From contig JAZKYH010000066.1 in the NCBI GenBank assembly GCA_045612065.1, positions 34,262 to 98,261 of the forward strand: a stretch of DNA of 64,000 nt. The letters are read 5' to 3'. Each line of letters begins with the position of its first letter. Within the stretch, counting starts at the first letter, position 1. The translations under genes were made by a program, and so were the position numbers. This stretch comes from UBA1189 sp045612065 (GTDB lineage Bacteria; Bacteroidota; Bacteroidia; Bacteroidales; Bacteroidaceae). The notes under the pieces were generated by a model that was given only the letters and a program-made list of their open reading frames with translations, made no database searches and was not told the DNA's origin. Below, piece after piece: positions 32,599 through 44,500 of the stretch.

Positions 32599-35500
32599 TT
32601 ATAGGGCTATCTTGTAGGCATACTCGCCTTCGTCGTTGCGGATAACCACGAGGTATGAGCCGTGAGGCATACGCTCTACAGGAAGGGTGATGACATTGCC
32701 CTCGGCAACAGCTGTACCCAAGGTGAGACCACCCATGTTGTAGAGTGTAGCTGTAGTGCCAGGAGTGAAGGCTCCAGTACATACGATAGCTTCAGAAGCG
32801 GCATCGTACTTCACAGCATAGCCATACTGTACGGCGTGACTCACATTTACAGTCTCGTCATACGCAGCCAAGGGGATGAAACGCAATGAGTGCTTGAAAG
32901 TGCCCGATGCGGGGAGTTGGTAGGCCTCGATGGTACCGGTACCCTGACCACAGCTTCCATTACCCAAACCACGCTGTGCATAGTCGAAATGGGCATGGGT
33001 AGAGCCACGGCGAACAAGTTCCCATGTGTGGCGCGCATCCTTAAGCGTTACATCATCGTAGGCAAGTACCGAGAAGGCTACTTGTCCGAGAGTCTCGATG
33101 CGGAAGCCCTCACGTACATTGCCTTCAGCGGTGTAGAGGGTGAGGTCGCGCAGAGCCTCACGGTTACCCATACTCTGAGGCTTGGGATAAGGCTCGAACA
33201 TATCGTCCACAGTGGTGTGATAACGACCGATGTGTGAGCCGCTATGACGGTCGGTGTAGTTCTCCCATGGGCCGCGAGCATAGTATTCGACCTGATTGTA
33301 GGTATCAACAAACTCCATGTCGAGACCTATGCGGCGGAGGTTCTTAGTATTCGCGGTATATGTAACATCGAGCTGCACCATGCCATTGTTGCGAACAGTA
33401 TAGGTGAAGGTGTAGTTACAATTGCGACCATTACCAGTGGCAACAACAGTGGCAGTGCGACCATCGGCTGCAAGCTCGGCTTTAGAGAGACTCTTTGAGG
33501 TGATGCCATTGTCGGAGCCATAGTTACCATAACCTTCGTTGGGACCATCGTTCTCGACCCAGCGGTAGTTGCTGTACTGAGGACCACGCACGAGGTACTC
33601 AGTGCCCTTATACTTCCATGACAGCAGGTCTCCATTGCTGGCAAAGCGTACGCTGGTGCCCTCGGCGTTGGCAAACACGTAGTCAGAACCTTCGCGAGTG
33701 AGTGTAAGCACGGGAGCATCGGCATCAATGGTAGCAAACTCGGCTGCACGCTCTACCAAGGTGTATTGCTCGGTAGCCATCGGATACTCAGCCGTAGACC
33801 ATGAAGTGGCCTCGCGCAAACGTACCTCGAAAGTGATGAGCTGCTCGCCTTGAGCATCGAGAGTGCTATAAGGAACAGTAACTGTAACTGTCTGACCCGG
33901 TGCGATGCCTGTGGGGATTGCCACAGTGCCACTCTGCTTGGCATAGCCATCAAGAGCAACGGTGTAGTAGAGTTCAAAGTCGTCGAGGGTGATAAAGTCA
34001 TAATCGTTCTTCAAGGTGAGCTTCTTGCTCTCCTTATCGAATGAGACGAACTTGATGTATTGGTATACCTTCTTCACTTCGGTGAGCTCGGGACTCCAAG
34101 CACGGTCAGCAGCGAGAAGACCATTGTTCACGAAGTTACCCTGATGAGGACCGGGGTAGTCGTAACCGGTGCGATACTTGTTGAGACCTGCAGGATGTGC
34201 AGCATCGGCACCCTTTACCTCGGTAACGATGGTGGTACCATTCTTGATATCCTCGGCATCGTAGATAGATTGGTCTACCCAGTCCCAGATACAGCCACCG
34301 ATACCATAGCGGCTATTCTCGATGATATCCCAATACTCCTTGAGGTTACCCACCGCATTACCCATAGCATGCGCATACTCGCACATGAAGTAGGGTTGCT
34401 GGCGGTTATTGTTATTGGCATCGTTCTGGCACTCTGTTATGTTGGGGTACATCACAGAGAAGAGTTCGGTGGGGAAGGTTCCCGCACGAGTAGCTCCCTC
34501 GTAGTGGATGATACGGTCGTCAAGCTTCTTCACGGCATTGAAGGCGTGGGTAAAGTTGACACCACCGTTACTCTCGTTACCGAGGCTCCAGAAGATGATA
34601 GAGGGGAAGTTGCGGTCGCGCAATACCATGCGTGTGGTGCGGTCGATGTATTGGGGACGCCATGACTCCTTATCGGTAACACACTTACCATCCCACTTAT
34701 GATCCTCCCAGCTCTTGTGGCACTCGAGGTCGGCCTCATCCATGCAGTAGAGACCATAGTAGTCGAACATGGCGTTCATCTTGGCCTGACGAGGATAGTG
34801 GCTGGTGCGCACGGTGTTCATGTTGGACTGCTTCATCATCTTCACGTCGGTGAGCATAGTTTCGATATCCACGGTACGACCCGTCACGGGATGTGTATCC
34901 TGCAGGTTGGCACCCTTGAAGAGAATGCGTTCACCGTTGATGTATACCAAACCGCTCTTTATCTCAATGTGGCGGAAGCCATACTTGGTAGAGAACACAT
35001 GCTCCTCGTTACCCTCAGCATCCTTCTGAGCCACCTCCACGGTATAGAGCGCAGGGGTCTCGGCTGTCCAGGGCTGGAGGTCCTTGAGTGCACCAAACAC
35101 GATGTTGGTCTTTTTGCTCTTGTCCTTCTCGGTGAAGCTGATGGTTTCAGCGTACTCCTTGATGAGTGCTCCATCGGGTGCGAAGAAGCGCACCGCCACC
35201 TGCTTGGAAGTAGCGATACCATCACGGTTGTCGAGAGCAAGCTCCACATTCATACTACCTGCAGTATAGCCAGAAGCAGCATCAAGCGTAGAGGTGATAT
35301 AGTGATCCACGACATGTACCTTCGGGGTAGCGAAGAGATATACATCGCGATGGATACCACTCATGTGCCACATATCCTGACCTTCGAGGTATGAGCCGTC
35401 GCTCCAACGGAATACCTGTACGGAGATATTGTTTTCACCCTTACGCACCACCTTGGTAAGGTCAAACTCTGCATCGTTATTAGCACCTTGGGTGTAGCCT

Positions 35501-38500
35501 ACATACTTACCATTGACCCATACGTAAGCAGCACTGTAGATACCATCAAAGTGGAGGAAAGTGCGCATCTCGTCCCAGCCCTCGGGCAGAGTGAAGGTAC
35601 GGCGGTATGAAGCCACGGGTTCGGGAAGACCAGCCTCCATATTAATATAGGGCGGGTTATTGACGAAGGGATATTCCACATTGACATAGTAGGGCTTGCC
35701 ATAGCCATTCATCTCCAGACATGAGGGTACGGTAATCTCGTCCCACTTGGACACGTCGGCCTTGTCACCCCAGAAATCCTGCTCACCAGGGCGGTCATCG
35801 GTATTCTCCACATAGTCGAGCTTCCACACGCCATTGAGGCTCATGTAACGTGCACCGTTGGGATTGAGCCAAGGGAATTGGTAGCGCTCATCAGCACGCA
35901 TGGCCTCGGTAGAGGCATAGGGCATATAGGTAGCGTGAGCAACCTCCTTGTACTCCTCGAAAGTTGTCTCATCCTCCCAATACTTGGGTAGAGGCACATT
36001 GGTGGGGAATACCTCGGTGAGGGTGAAGTAAGAGTTCTCCTCTGTCGGATTGGTGCTCATAGCAGTTTGATTCCCATTCACAATGAGTGTGTAGGCCACT
36101 CCTTTAGCATCTTGACAGGTCAGCTGATACAATCCACGTTCCTCATCCTTGAGCACGATACTCACCTGCTGATTGGCATTGGTAAACTCAGAGTTCCACT
36201 GCAAGGGACGTTTAGGGCCACCAAGAGCCATATCCAAGGCCTTTTCGGCATAGGGATTAAAGAGCTGGTACCAGTTGCCTTCCACGACTTTGCGGCGCAT
36301 CTTCCATGTGCGGCTCGCCTCGGAGGTCTCACCTATGGGGTCGGCAAAGATGTAGGCATCGTTGTTCTTGTTGTCACGATTGTTCAGCACGCAGCCACTG
36401 GCCGCATGAGTGATGATGTAGTAGCGGTCAAGCAAAGAGGATTCATACTCATTTTCTCCTTCGTTTTCGCTATCGTCATCACCTACTGCTACATTAGATT
36501 TCTGGAACTCCCAAGTGTTGGCTCCCCAGAAGGGTTTCAACAGAACGTAGTTCCATGAACCGGGGTTGATATACCATCCATTGTTGCCCGAAGCATCAAT
36601 GATACAGATACCCGTCTTGCCATCAATGGTGCGTTCCTCAAGTTTCCAGCCATAATCTTGTCCCAACTTTACGGGCTGATCAACGGCAGAGGCATCCACA
36701 TAGGCCGCCGTTCCTGTAGCCTTATTGATGAGGTTCACGGTACCATCGTCATTCTTCACCACTTGCCACAAGTAGGGAGCAGCCTCAGACTTCTCCATGG
36801 GGATTACAGATTCGCCACTGCTGGCGGCATACTTACCAAACCACACGTTGCGCAGATAATAATAGTAATCTTCGCTAAGGTCTATAGAAGGGACTTCAGG
36901 CTCCTCGGCACCTGCTTTCACAAGTTCCATACGGTCGATGTCGCCTGCCCATCCTGTTGCATTGTAGAGGCGTACGATATTTTCGCCCTTCTTAAGCGTC
37001 ACGTTGAAGTCGGCAAAGCCTACGGTGCCCCATCCGCCCGAGTTTCCAGTGTAGGTCTTCACATCGGTACCATTCACGTTCAGTGTCATGGAACGATTCT
37101 CACCCGTAATGAAGAACACACGCAAGGTATACTCACCACCCTCAGCGCTGAACACATTACGCCATTGCAAGTCATTACCGGCCGCATTACCCAACCAACT
37201 GACGGCCACACCGCCCGAGCAACCAGCCTTCTCACTATAGATGGCAGAACCTATAGCTTGGTTGTTCTTAATCTCCTGATAGCCGGTGAGCCAAGCGGTC
37301 TCAGCCTCGTACAGCGTGCGTTCATAACGCTTCTCTGCTTCCAGTTTATAGATACGTGTACCATGAGCAGGTACGGTCACCTCGTAGGATTTCTCAAAAG
37401 TACCCTTGTCGGCCTTCTCAAAGAGGTCACGCACCTTAACCGCTCCACCGAGCTCTACATCACTAAAGTCGATGTTCATGGAGATAGCCGCATCGGTAGG
37501 GTTATAGAAGGCGATAGCACGCTTCGTGCCATACTTTTGCTCTATATCCTTAACAAGCACGTAGCCACCATTCTCGCGCTTCACCACATAGGCCTGCAGG
37601 CCGAGAGGGTCCTGATCGAGGGCGATAAGCTCCTTGTTCTGCATCAGCGCAAGGGCGTTACCCTTGATGTCGTGCATATCGCAACCTATGAGCAGAGGCG
37701 AACTCATCATACACCACATACCGAAATGGGTCTTATCCTCCTCGTCAGTGAGTCCTCGCCCAACCTCAAGCATATCCATATCATTATAGTGTCCGGGGCT
37801 GACATAAGCCGAGAGATAAAGGCTCTGATTGATGATACTCTTTATAGACTCCCAACCGAGGTAGATATCCTCGGTGGTGCGCCATGAGTCTACCAAATCG
37901 CACACCCATGTACCGGGGAATGCCCATCGGCAGATATTCCAAGTGATGTCGGTGCGACCCGTAGCCTTCTTGACCGCCTCGATAGCAGCAGCAATCTCCT
38001 TGTAGCGCTGCTCCACATCAAGGTCGAGCCCCTCAGCATTGTTGCCCGCATCAGCACCGCAGTAGTCAATCTTGATGAAATCGAAGTTAAGTTCATTGAA
38101 ATAGAGGTCGAAATCCTCAGCATCATGTCCATAAAGACCTACGCCAATACCAATGGTATCTTTGGGATTTCCCCAGAACGAAGCACATGTATTACGTCCG
38201 GCATCGGAGTAGATACCCGCCTTAAGACCCTTACCGTGGATATAGTCTACCAACGGACGCAAGCCATTAGGGAAACGCGTGGGGTGAATGAGCAGTTTGC
38301 CTGACTCATCACGACCACCAAAGAAACCATCGTCTATGTTAATATGGTTGTATCCACACTCCAGGAATCCGAGGTCTACCATTGCATCGGCCTGAGCTTT
38401 CAGCACTGCATCGTTGATTTGGTAACCGTAGGTATTCCATGAGCTCCATCCCATCAGTGGGGGATTCTGAGCCATCATAACCATGGGTAGCAGCAATGCT

Positions 38501-38526
38501 ACAAGCGAAATCAATCGTTTTTTCAT
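32599..38526 (-). CDS. Secreted GH27 alpha-galactosidase / GH2 beta-galactosidase fusion
   Basis: A 1975-residue multimodular enzyme. Signal peptide 1-19. GH27 at about 21-395: MGWSSWNTYG, nucleophile D154 in FIKIDYCG, acid/base D220 in DSWRTTEDI. A CBM6/35-like beta-sandwich (about 402-537, YEAETAWLTG). The roughly 125-residue domain shared with the neighbouring gene (551-677, YYYLRNVWFGKYAAS). A ricin-like beta-trefoil region (about 695-840). GH2 at about 850-1885: acid/base E1318 in SLGNESNGG and nucleophile E1383 in FMCEYAHAMGN, plus the C-terminal Bgal_small-type domain. The last 85 residues look like a T9SS sorting tail (MPHGSYLVVI). It would remove alpha-Gal and beta-Gal at the cell surface or outside. 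It is cotranscribed with the upstream 2420-residue gene (54-base gap). Substrate is inferred, not shown. Confidence 0.88.
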   Translation of the reverse strand: MKKRLISLVALLLPMVMMAQNPPLMGWSSWNTYGYQINDAVLKAQADAMVDLGFLECGYNHINIDDGFFGGRDESGKLLIHPTRFPNGLRPLVDYIHGKGLKAGIYSDAGRNTCASFWGNPKDTIGIGVGLYGHDAEDFDLYFNELNFDFIKIDYCGADAGNNAEGLDLDVEQRYKEIAAAIEAVKKATGRTDITWNICRWAFPGTWVCDLVDSWRTTEDIYLGWESIKSIINQSLYLSAYVSPGHYNDMDMLEVGRGLTDEEDKTHFGMWCMMSSPLLIGCDMHDIKGNALALMQNKELIALDQDPLGLQAYVVKRENGGYVLVKDIEQKYGTKRAIAFYNPTDAAISMNIDFSDVELGGAVKVRDLFEKADKGTFEKSYEVTVPAHGTRIYKLEAEKRYERTLYEAETAWLTGYQEIKNNQAIGSAIYSEKAGCSGGVAVSWLGNAAGNDLQWRNVFSAEGGEYTLRVFFITGENRSMTLNVNGTDVKTYTGNSGGWGTVGFADFNVTLKKGENIVRLYNATGWAGDIDRMELVKAGAEEPEVPSIDLSEDYYYYLRNVWFGKYAASSGESVIPMEKSEAAPYLWQVVKNDDGTVNLINKATGTAAYVDASAVDQPVKLGQDYGWKLEERTIDGKTGICIIDASGNNGWYINPGSWNYVLLKPFWGANTWEFQKSNVAVGDDDSENEGENEYESSLLDRYYIITHAASGCVLNNRDNKNNDAYIFADPIGETSEASRTWKMRRKVVEGNWYQLFNPYAEKALDMALGGPKRPLQWNSEFTNANQQVSIVLKDEERGLYQLTCQDAKGVAYTLIVNGNQTAMSTNPTEENSYFTLTEVFPTNVPLPKYWEDETTFEEYKEVAHATYMPYASTEAMRADERYQFPWLNPNGARYMSLNGVWKLDYVENTDDRPGEQDFWGDKADVSKWDEITVPSCLEMNGYGKPYYVNVEYPFVNNPPYINMEAGLPEPVASYRRTFTLPEGWDEMRTFLHFDGIYSAAYVWVNGKYVGYTQGANNDAEFDLTKVVRKGENNISVQVFRWSDGSYLEGQDMWHMSGIHRDVYLFATPKVHVVDHYITSTLDAASGYTAGSMNVELALDNRDGIATSKQVAVRFFAPDGALIKEYAETISFTEKDKSKKTNIVFGALKDLQPWTAETPALYTVEVAQKDAEGNEEHVFSTKYGFRHIEIKSGLVYINGERILFKGANLQDTHPVTGRTVDIETMLTDVKMMKQSNMNTVRTSHYPRQAKMNAMFDYYGLYCMDEADLECHKSWEDHKWDGKCVTDKESWRPQYIDRTTRMVLRDRNFPSIIFWSLGNESNGGVNFTHAFNAVKKLDDRIIHYEGATRAGTFPTELFSVMYPNITECQNDANNNNRQQPYFMCEYAHAMGNAVGNLKEYWDIIENSRYGIGGCIWDWVDQSIYDAEDIKNGTTIVTEVKGADAAHPAGLNKYRTGYDYPGPHQGNFVNNGLLAADRAWSPELTEVKKVYQYIKFVSFDKESKKLTLKNDYDFITLDDFELYYTVALDGYAKQSGTVAIPTGIAPGQTVTVTVPYSTLDAQGEQLITFEVRLREATSWSTAEYPMATEQYTLVERAAEFATIDADAPVLTLTREGSDYVFANAEGTSVRFASNGDLLSWKYKGTEYLVRGPQYSNYRWVENDGPNEGYGNYGSDNGITSKSLSKAELAADGRTATVVATGNGRNCNYTFTYTVRNNGMVQLDVTYTANTKNLRRIGLDMEFVDTYNQVEYYARGPWENYTDRHSGSHIGRYHTTVDDMFEPYPKPQSMGNREALRDLTLYTAEGNVREGFRIETLGQVAFSVLAYDDVTLKDARHTWELVRRGSTHAHFDYAQRGLGNGSCGQGTGTIEAYQLPASGTFKHSLRFIPLAAYDETVNVSHAVQYGYAVKYDAASEAIVCTGAFTPGTTATLYNMGGLTLGTAVAEGNVITLPVERMPHGSYLVVIRNDEGEYAYKIAL

Positions 38527-38580
38527 CGTATATATTATTGTCGTTTGTATTCAGATAGATCTATCGTGATATAGGGATGC

Positions 38581-41500
38581 TCACTTAATCACCACTTTCT
38601 TGCCGCCTACGATGTAGATTCCCTTGGGGAGGTTCTCTACGGAGCCTTCGAGGCGTACGCCCTGGAGGGTATAGATGGCATCGCTCTCAGGAGCATCTTG
38701 CTCTACCACAGAGATGTCATCAACAATACCATTGGTATTCATCATGCCCTCTTTCTGATATACGCGAACCCAGTCGAAACGAGTCTCGTAAGTGTGCGTG
38801 ATATCTGCATTGGCAGCCCAAGCGCCATTACCCACACTCTGGTTGAGGATGAGGTGGAAGTGCTTGTCGAAAGGCCACTGACCTTGGTCAAGGTGAGATT
38901 GGTTGGTCGACTTTGTGTAGCGGCCTACCTCCTTACCATCGAGGTACCAGATAAGCGATGTAGCATCCCACGCCAAGCCGTAGGTATGGTAGCGATCGTA
39001 TGAGCAATTGGTATTGAAACTTGACTTCGGGTTACCCGTATTGCCTAAATCATAGGTCCAATTGCTATGGACAGTGTGGTATGAGCGATTTTCGGTATCA
39101 ATAACCTCCCAGATATCAATTTCACCGCAGTCGGGCCAGCCCAATGACTGGTCCTCGGGCATCATCCAGAAAGCGGGGAAGTTACCACGCCACAAGTTAT
39201 TGTAGATACGTGCCTCCACATAGCCATAGGTAAAGCCGAAGCGGCCGTTACTCTTGATACCACCGGTAATCATATCCACAGGGTCACTTGCCTTGTCGGG
39301 GTTGGGGATGGCTCGTGCCACGAGGTCGCCATCTTCAAGGTAGATAACCTCCTCGCTGTCGCTGAGCCAGCGGTTCCATGTAGCGCTATAGCGCTGGCAA
39401 CGCATCCACTTGTCGGCCACGGGCTGTGAGTAGTTCTCGGCATTGAATTCGTCGCTGAATACGAGGTGCCATTCGCTACCCTCCTCATGCTCGAAGGTGG
39501 CATAGAGGTTTACATCACCTTCAATCATCTCGGCAGGAATGGTAGCCTTGCCATTAGTAGCAGCCACATACTTCTCTGTCCATTGGCGATTGCCCTCAGC
39601 ATCAAATTCCGCGCCATTGGGGTTTACTCCGTAACGTACAGTAAGTCCCTTGGCTGCATAACCCGGGGCACCACGAAGCACTACGTCCAAAGCTTGCTGA
39701 GCCATCACCTTGCTAGGCAGAGCGGTGTTATCGGGGCCATCAATAGAACCATTCACGGTAAACAGTTTCAGTACACCTGGCTCAGGGTCGGGACCTGTCA
39801 CCTCACCCTTGGCTACAATCTTGATGATATAACTTGACTGACGGTCGAGTTCGCTATCCACTTCAAGACGGTCGTTCTTGATGTTCCAGAAATGCGCACC
39901 AAGGTTATTGGCCGCCGATTGGGTAATCTGAACGGCACACATATCATCCATGGTAAGGATAAGATAAGTGTTCCAGTCGGCATAGTAGGCATTGGTACCA
40001 AACACGCCATGCTCATTGATATATCGTCCATCGGCATCGCTGGCAATCTTGTAGTGGTTCTTACCCGCTGCATCAATGGTGATGCGCCATTCCTGTGCAT
40101 CGCCCAGGGTAGCTACGCTCTGGAAGGTAGGTGCGCCGCCTGTTCCACCGGGATTAGTATTGGTGAGGTAGCGGTCTCCATCCATGATATAGTATACGTC
40201 ACGAGTAGAAACGATGGGAGCCTCCACAGCAGTGCCATTGACGGGAACGAGGTCGAAAATGAAGCATGCGGGTTCCACGATGCTGCTTCCGCTCTTTGTT
40301 ACGCGTGAACTGCTCACTGTCCAGGTCTCAGTTTTGGCACTTCCCCCATTCTGTATGCAATACTTGCCGTTGGCGAGACGCATGATATTGTAGGTGTGCC
40401 AAGCTGCCTCGTAGGGATTAGTAGCATCACTAACGGTGAATTCACCCTTCTCGTTGAGGTAGCGGTCATCCTGACGGTTGACAATCTTGTAGCGACCTGT
40501 TGCGGGGTCGATAGCGATATTCCACTCCTGACGTTGGGGCTTCACATCGTCGCGCTTCTCCACGAAGGCAGGTGCTGTACCTGTTACACCCTCGCTCTGA
40601 TTGGTAAGGTACTTGCCATCATACATGATGAAATAGTCACCATTCTCCACCTCCTGTCCGGGGAACACATCGAGACCAAAGTCATAGTGCGCCTTATATT
40701 CTGCTACGAGAGCATCGAGCGTATTCTTGAGGAAGGGGATGATGTGGTAGCTACCCACAGCGGGGCGAGCTACACGGATAGAGCCTTCGAAGTCGCGTGA
40801 ACGAACGGCACTCTGCGCCTCATCATACTCTTGATAGCGCACGTAGCTTTCAATGAAAGTCTCAGGCTGGGCAGCCTCCAAGGCATCGTACATATTCGCG
40901 AGCTCCAAGCCCTTGAGTGCCATATAGTTCATCACCTCGCACCAAGGAGTAATCTCTACGGTGAGTGCAGGGTTGTAGTTGCTTGCCATAAGCTTGGTAG
41001 CCGCATTGGCCATGAGGTTAAAGTGTTCACGCAAACTTGCCACAGCACTTGCGGTGTTACCCTGTGCCATGAGGTCATTGAAGGCTTCGCGAGCCTCTAC
41101 GAAGCTGGCCGACTCGTTGGTACGACGCAAGCCATGCACATTGTCACCAAGGTCTACGTTGTTCTCGCAGAAGAGACGGAACTCTTTGCTAAGCTCGGGC
41201 ATGAGGAACTTGATAGCGCTCTCCCATGAGGCATCAGCATCGTAGGCCTCCATGTTCCAGCAGTAGTCACCGATGCTGTAGAGCGACACCTTAGAAGCCT
41301 CAGCATACTCCATGGGGTTAGAAACAAAGCCACCAAGAAGAGGGGCAATGTCGAGATCGTTACCAAAGGTGGGGCCCATGAGGATATGGTCGCGGCAGTA
41401 GTCGGTCACGGGATAGTTGAGCCAGATGTAGGCATTGCGTTTGATGCGAGTGTTGACCCACTCCATATCACCCTTGCCAATCATGTCGACCACGCTATTA

Positions 41501-44500
41501 CCCGTCCACATGATGTGTGTCTCCGCGTCAAGTGTAGTTCCCAATGCATTAAGATAGGTGTCATTACCACCGGTATAGGCCTTGTTATACTGTGTGGGAC
41601 ACATGATGATGGGAGCCACATCAGTATGCTTCTTCACGAAGTTTTCATTGAGGTAGTTGAGGTACTCGGCCTGCTTGTCACCCTTGCTCTGCTCGGCACC
41701 ATTGATATCATCAAAGAAGATAGAGAAAGCACGTATACCAAGAGCATACATCTTCTCCAACTTTGCAACTGAAGCCGCGCGGTCAGCATCGGTCCACTGG
41801 ATATCTTTACCAGGGTGCATAGCCCATACAAAGCGCACCTTGTTGCGCTTGGCAACAGCCACCAACTCTTCGAAACGCTCAGCCTCTTCTGCAGGATAGT
41901 CCTCGCGCCAACGGTCGAGGTGGTAGGGATCGTCCTTAGGGCCATAGATATAGACGTTCATCTTGGTACGTCCAAAGAACTCGAGTAGGCTCTTGCGGTC
42001 GGCATCGCTGTAGGGGTTACCATAGTATCCCTCTACAAGTCCACGGTCGCTGATTGAGGGCCAGTCAGTGATGGTCACCGTCTTCACCTCGGCATGAGCA
42101 GCTACCTGAAGGTAGGTCTGCACACCATAGAAAGTACCCTCGGCATCGTTACCTGCGATAACCACACCATCCTTGGACACCTTAAGATAGTATCCCTCGC
42201 TCTTTGCAGGGATAAGACTCTCATATGCCGCCACTGCAGCATCGCCACGTTCACCGATGGTGAGGTTGATGGTGCCATTCTCTGTGGCAAAGTGCTTGTT
42301 GATGAGTGCCACCGCGTCGGCATCAGCATCGGCAGCACCTACAAGGTTATAAGCTACGGTATTGTCAAATGCCTTCTCGGCACCCCACTGCACCTGCTGA
42401 GGTTGGGGGAAGATGCCATCGGTTTGCGGCACTACGGGAGTGTCGCCACCCTCTTCTACCACCTTGATGTTGGTTTGCTGGAACTCCCATGTACAAGCAC
42501 CCCAGAAGGGCTTGAGCAGGAGATATGTCCACACGTCGGGATTGGTATACCAGCTGTTGGCACCTGCAGCATCGATGATACAGATACCGGTCTTGCCATC
42601 GAGAGTACGCTCTTCGAGTGTCCACGCATAGTTCTTTCCCACCTTGATGGTTTGGTCACCATCCGATGCGGGATAAGCCGCAGTGCCTGTAGCCTTGTTG
42701 ATAAGGTATACAGAGCCACCGGGCTGCTTCACTACTTGCCACAAATAGTTGTCGCCATTGCCTTTGCTTGACTGATGATTGACAGTCTTGCTTGAAGTGT
42801 TGACAGCAGCATACTTACCGAACCACACGTTGCGCAGGTGGTAGTAGTATTCTTCACTGAGACCCTGTGCAATACCCGTGCGCTCCATCTGCTGGAACTG
42901 GAGGTAGAGTGCGGCATATTCATCGTACTGTTCCTTGGTTACGGCACCTTCAGAGAGGGCTGCCTTGGCCGGAGCAATCACTGAAATCTTGAGATACTCG
43001 AGTGCCTCGGCAGTAGGTTCATTGGTTTCTCCGGGTTCAGCGGTGAGAATGATGTGTTCGCACTTATCCACCATACCCTGCAACCATGCAGTATAGTCGG
43101 TAACCTCTTCGATACGCCATGTACCGTTGTAGCAGAGCCTAGCCTCGTCCTCTGCATATACCTGGCCTGAGAGCTCGGCGCTAAGGCGCTTCACGCTGCC
43201 AGTAACGGTAGCGCTGTAGCCACTAACCGCCGAGAGGGTTACCGCACCAGGGATGTAGGTGTATCCGCCTGCCTCAATGGTCGCCTTGTCCATACGGATA
43301 GGAGTACCCTTGTCGGTAATGGTGACAGCTGCATTGTAGGTATCCATGGAGAGCTTACCACCGCTGTAGCAGTTGGTCAAGATGTAGCCATCGCCACTGG
43401 GCACGAACTGCCACAGTTCCTCGGGCTCAGTCTGCGGGGTGTAGTGGAAGTTTACGCCATTACCCTTCTGATACATCGATGAGCCTTCATACTGACGCTT
43501 AAAGTAGGTCGATGCCGAGAGGATACGATAGGTCTTTCCAGCCTCAGGCTGCACGAGAGGTGCTGCCTTGTAGGCTGCGATGGCCTCGATCAAAGCATCG
43601 GTATTGAGTGATGAGGCCTTAGTGGCTTCGAGCACCTCCTGCAAGGCATCGTAGTTTGCTGCAGCGGGGTATCCTACACCACCACGTACGCTGGCCGCAA
43701 GAATCTCCTCAGCCTCCATGATAGCCTGTTCGGTTGCAGTATACTCCTTCGGCTCGATGTAGTGCTTTGCATAGGTGTAGCCCAGTTGGTCGAGAATCTC
43801 GTCATGCGACTGGAGTCGTCTGTAGAAGCCTATCCAATCCTTCTTCTCGACAGGGAGCCATCCCACCTCGGCAAGAGCGAGGATACGGGGCAAGAGGCAG
43901 TATTCAAGTTCTTCATTGTCGTTGAGCGTCTCGGCCCAGAGGTTGGCCTGTGCACCCCAGCAGAACTCCTCCTGACCTTCGAGGTAGGCCACGGGGTTGA
44001 GCGAGTAGACACGCTCGATGGTGTTCGTACCCCAACCGCCGTAGTAGGGCTCATCGATGAACATCTGACTTTCAGGCACCTGGGGGAAGTCAATATAAAC
44101 ATGTGAATAGGGGCAAAGGATGCTATTGAAGCCGAGGTTGGCTGCATTCTTCGAGAGGGCACCGCTCTGGTTCCACGCCATGATAACGGGAGTGGTGGTG
44201 TTATCTTTGTTCCAGTTGGCCAGCACCTCATCCCATACAACGATATCCTTGCCATATTCGGTCTTGAGGAAAACACCAAGTTCCTCCACGAGCCATGACT
44301 GCAACTCCTGCACACCGGCAAGACCCTCTTCCTGCACGCGGCGCAAGCAGTCCGCGTTGTTCGCCCACTGCTCTGTGGGACACTCGTCGCCACCGAGATG
44401 GATGTAGGGGAAGGGGAATATCTCAGCTACATGACCGAGCACGCACTTGAGGAAGTCGATCACCTCGTCCTTACCCACGTTGAGCACGTCGTGTGAGATA

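Noticed and set aside
36658..37887. 409-codon plus-strand frame over the GH27 region
   Set aside because: Antisense to an intact GH27-GH2 gene with catalytic residues; no domain or start context of its own.
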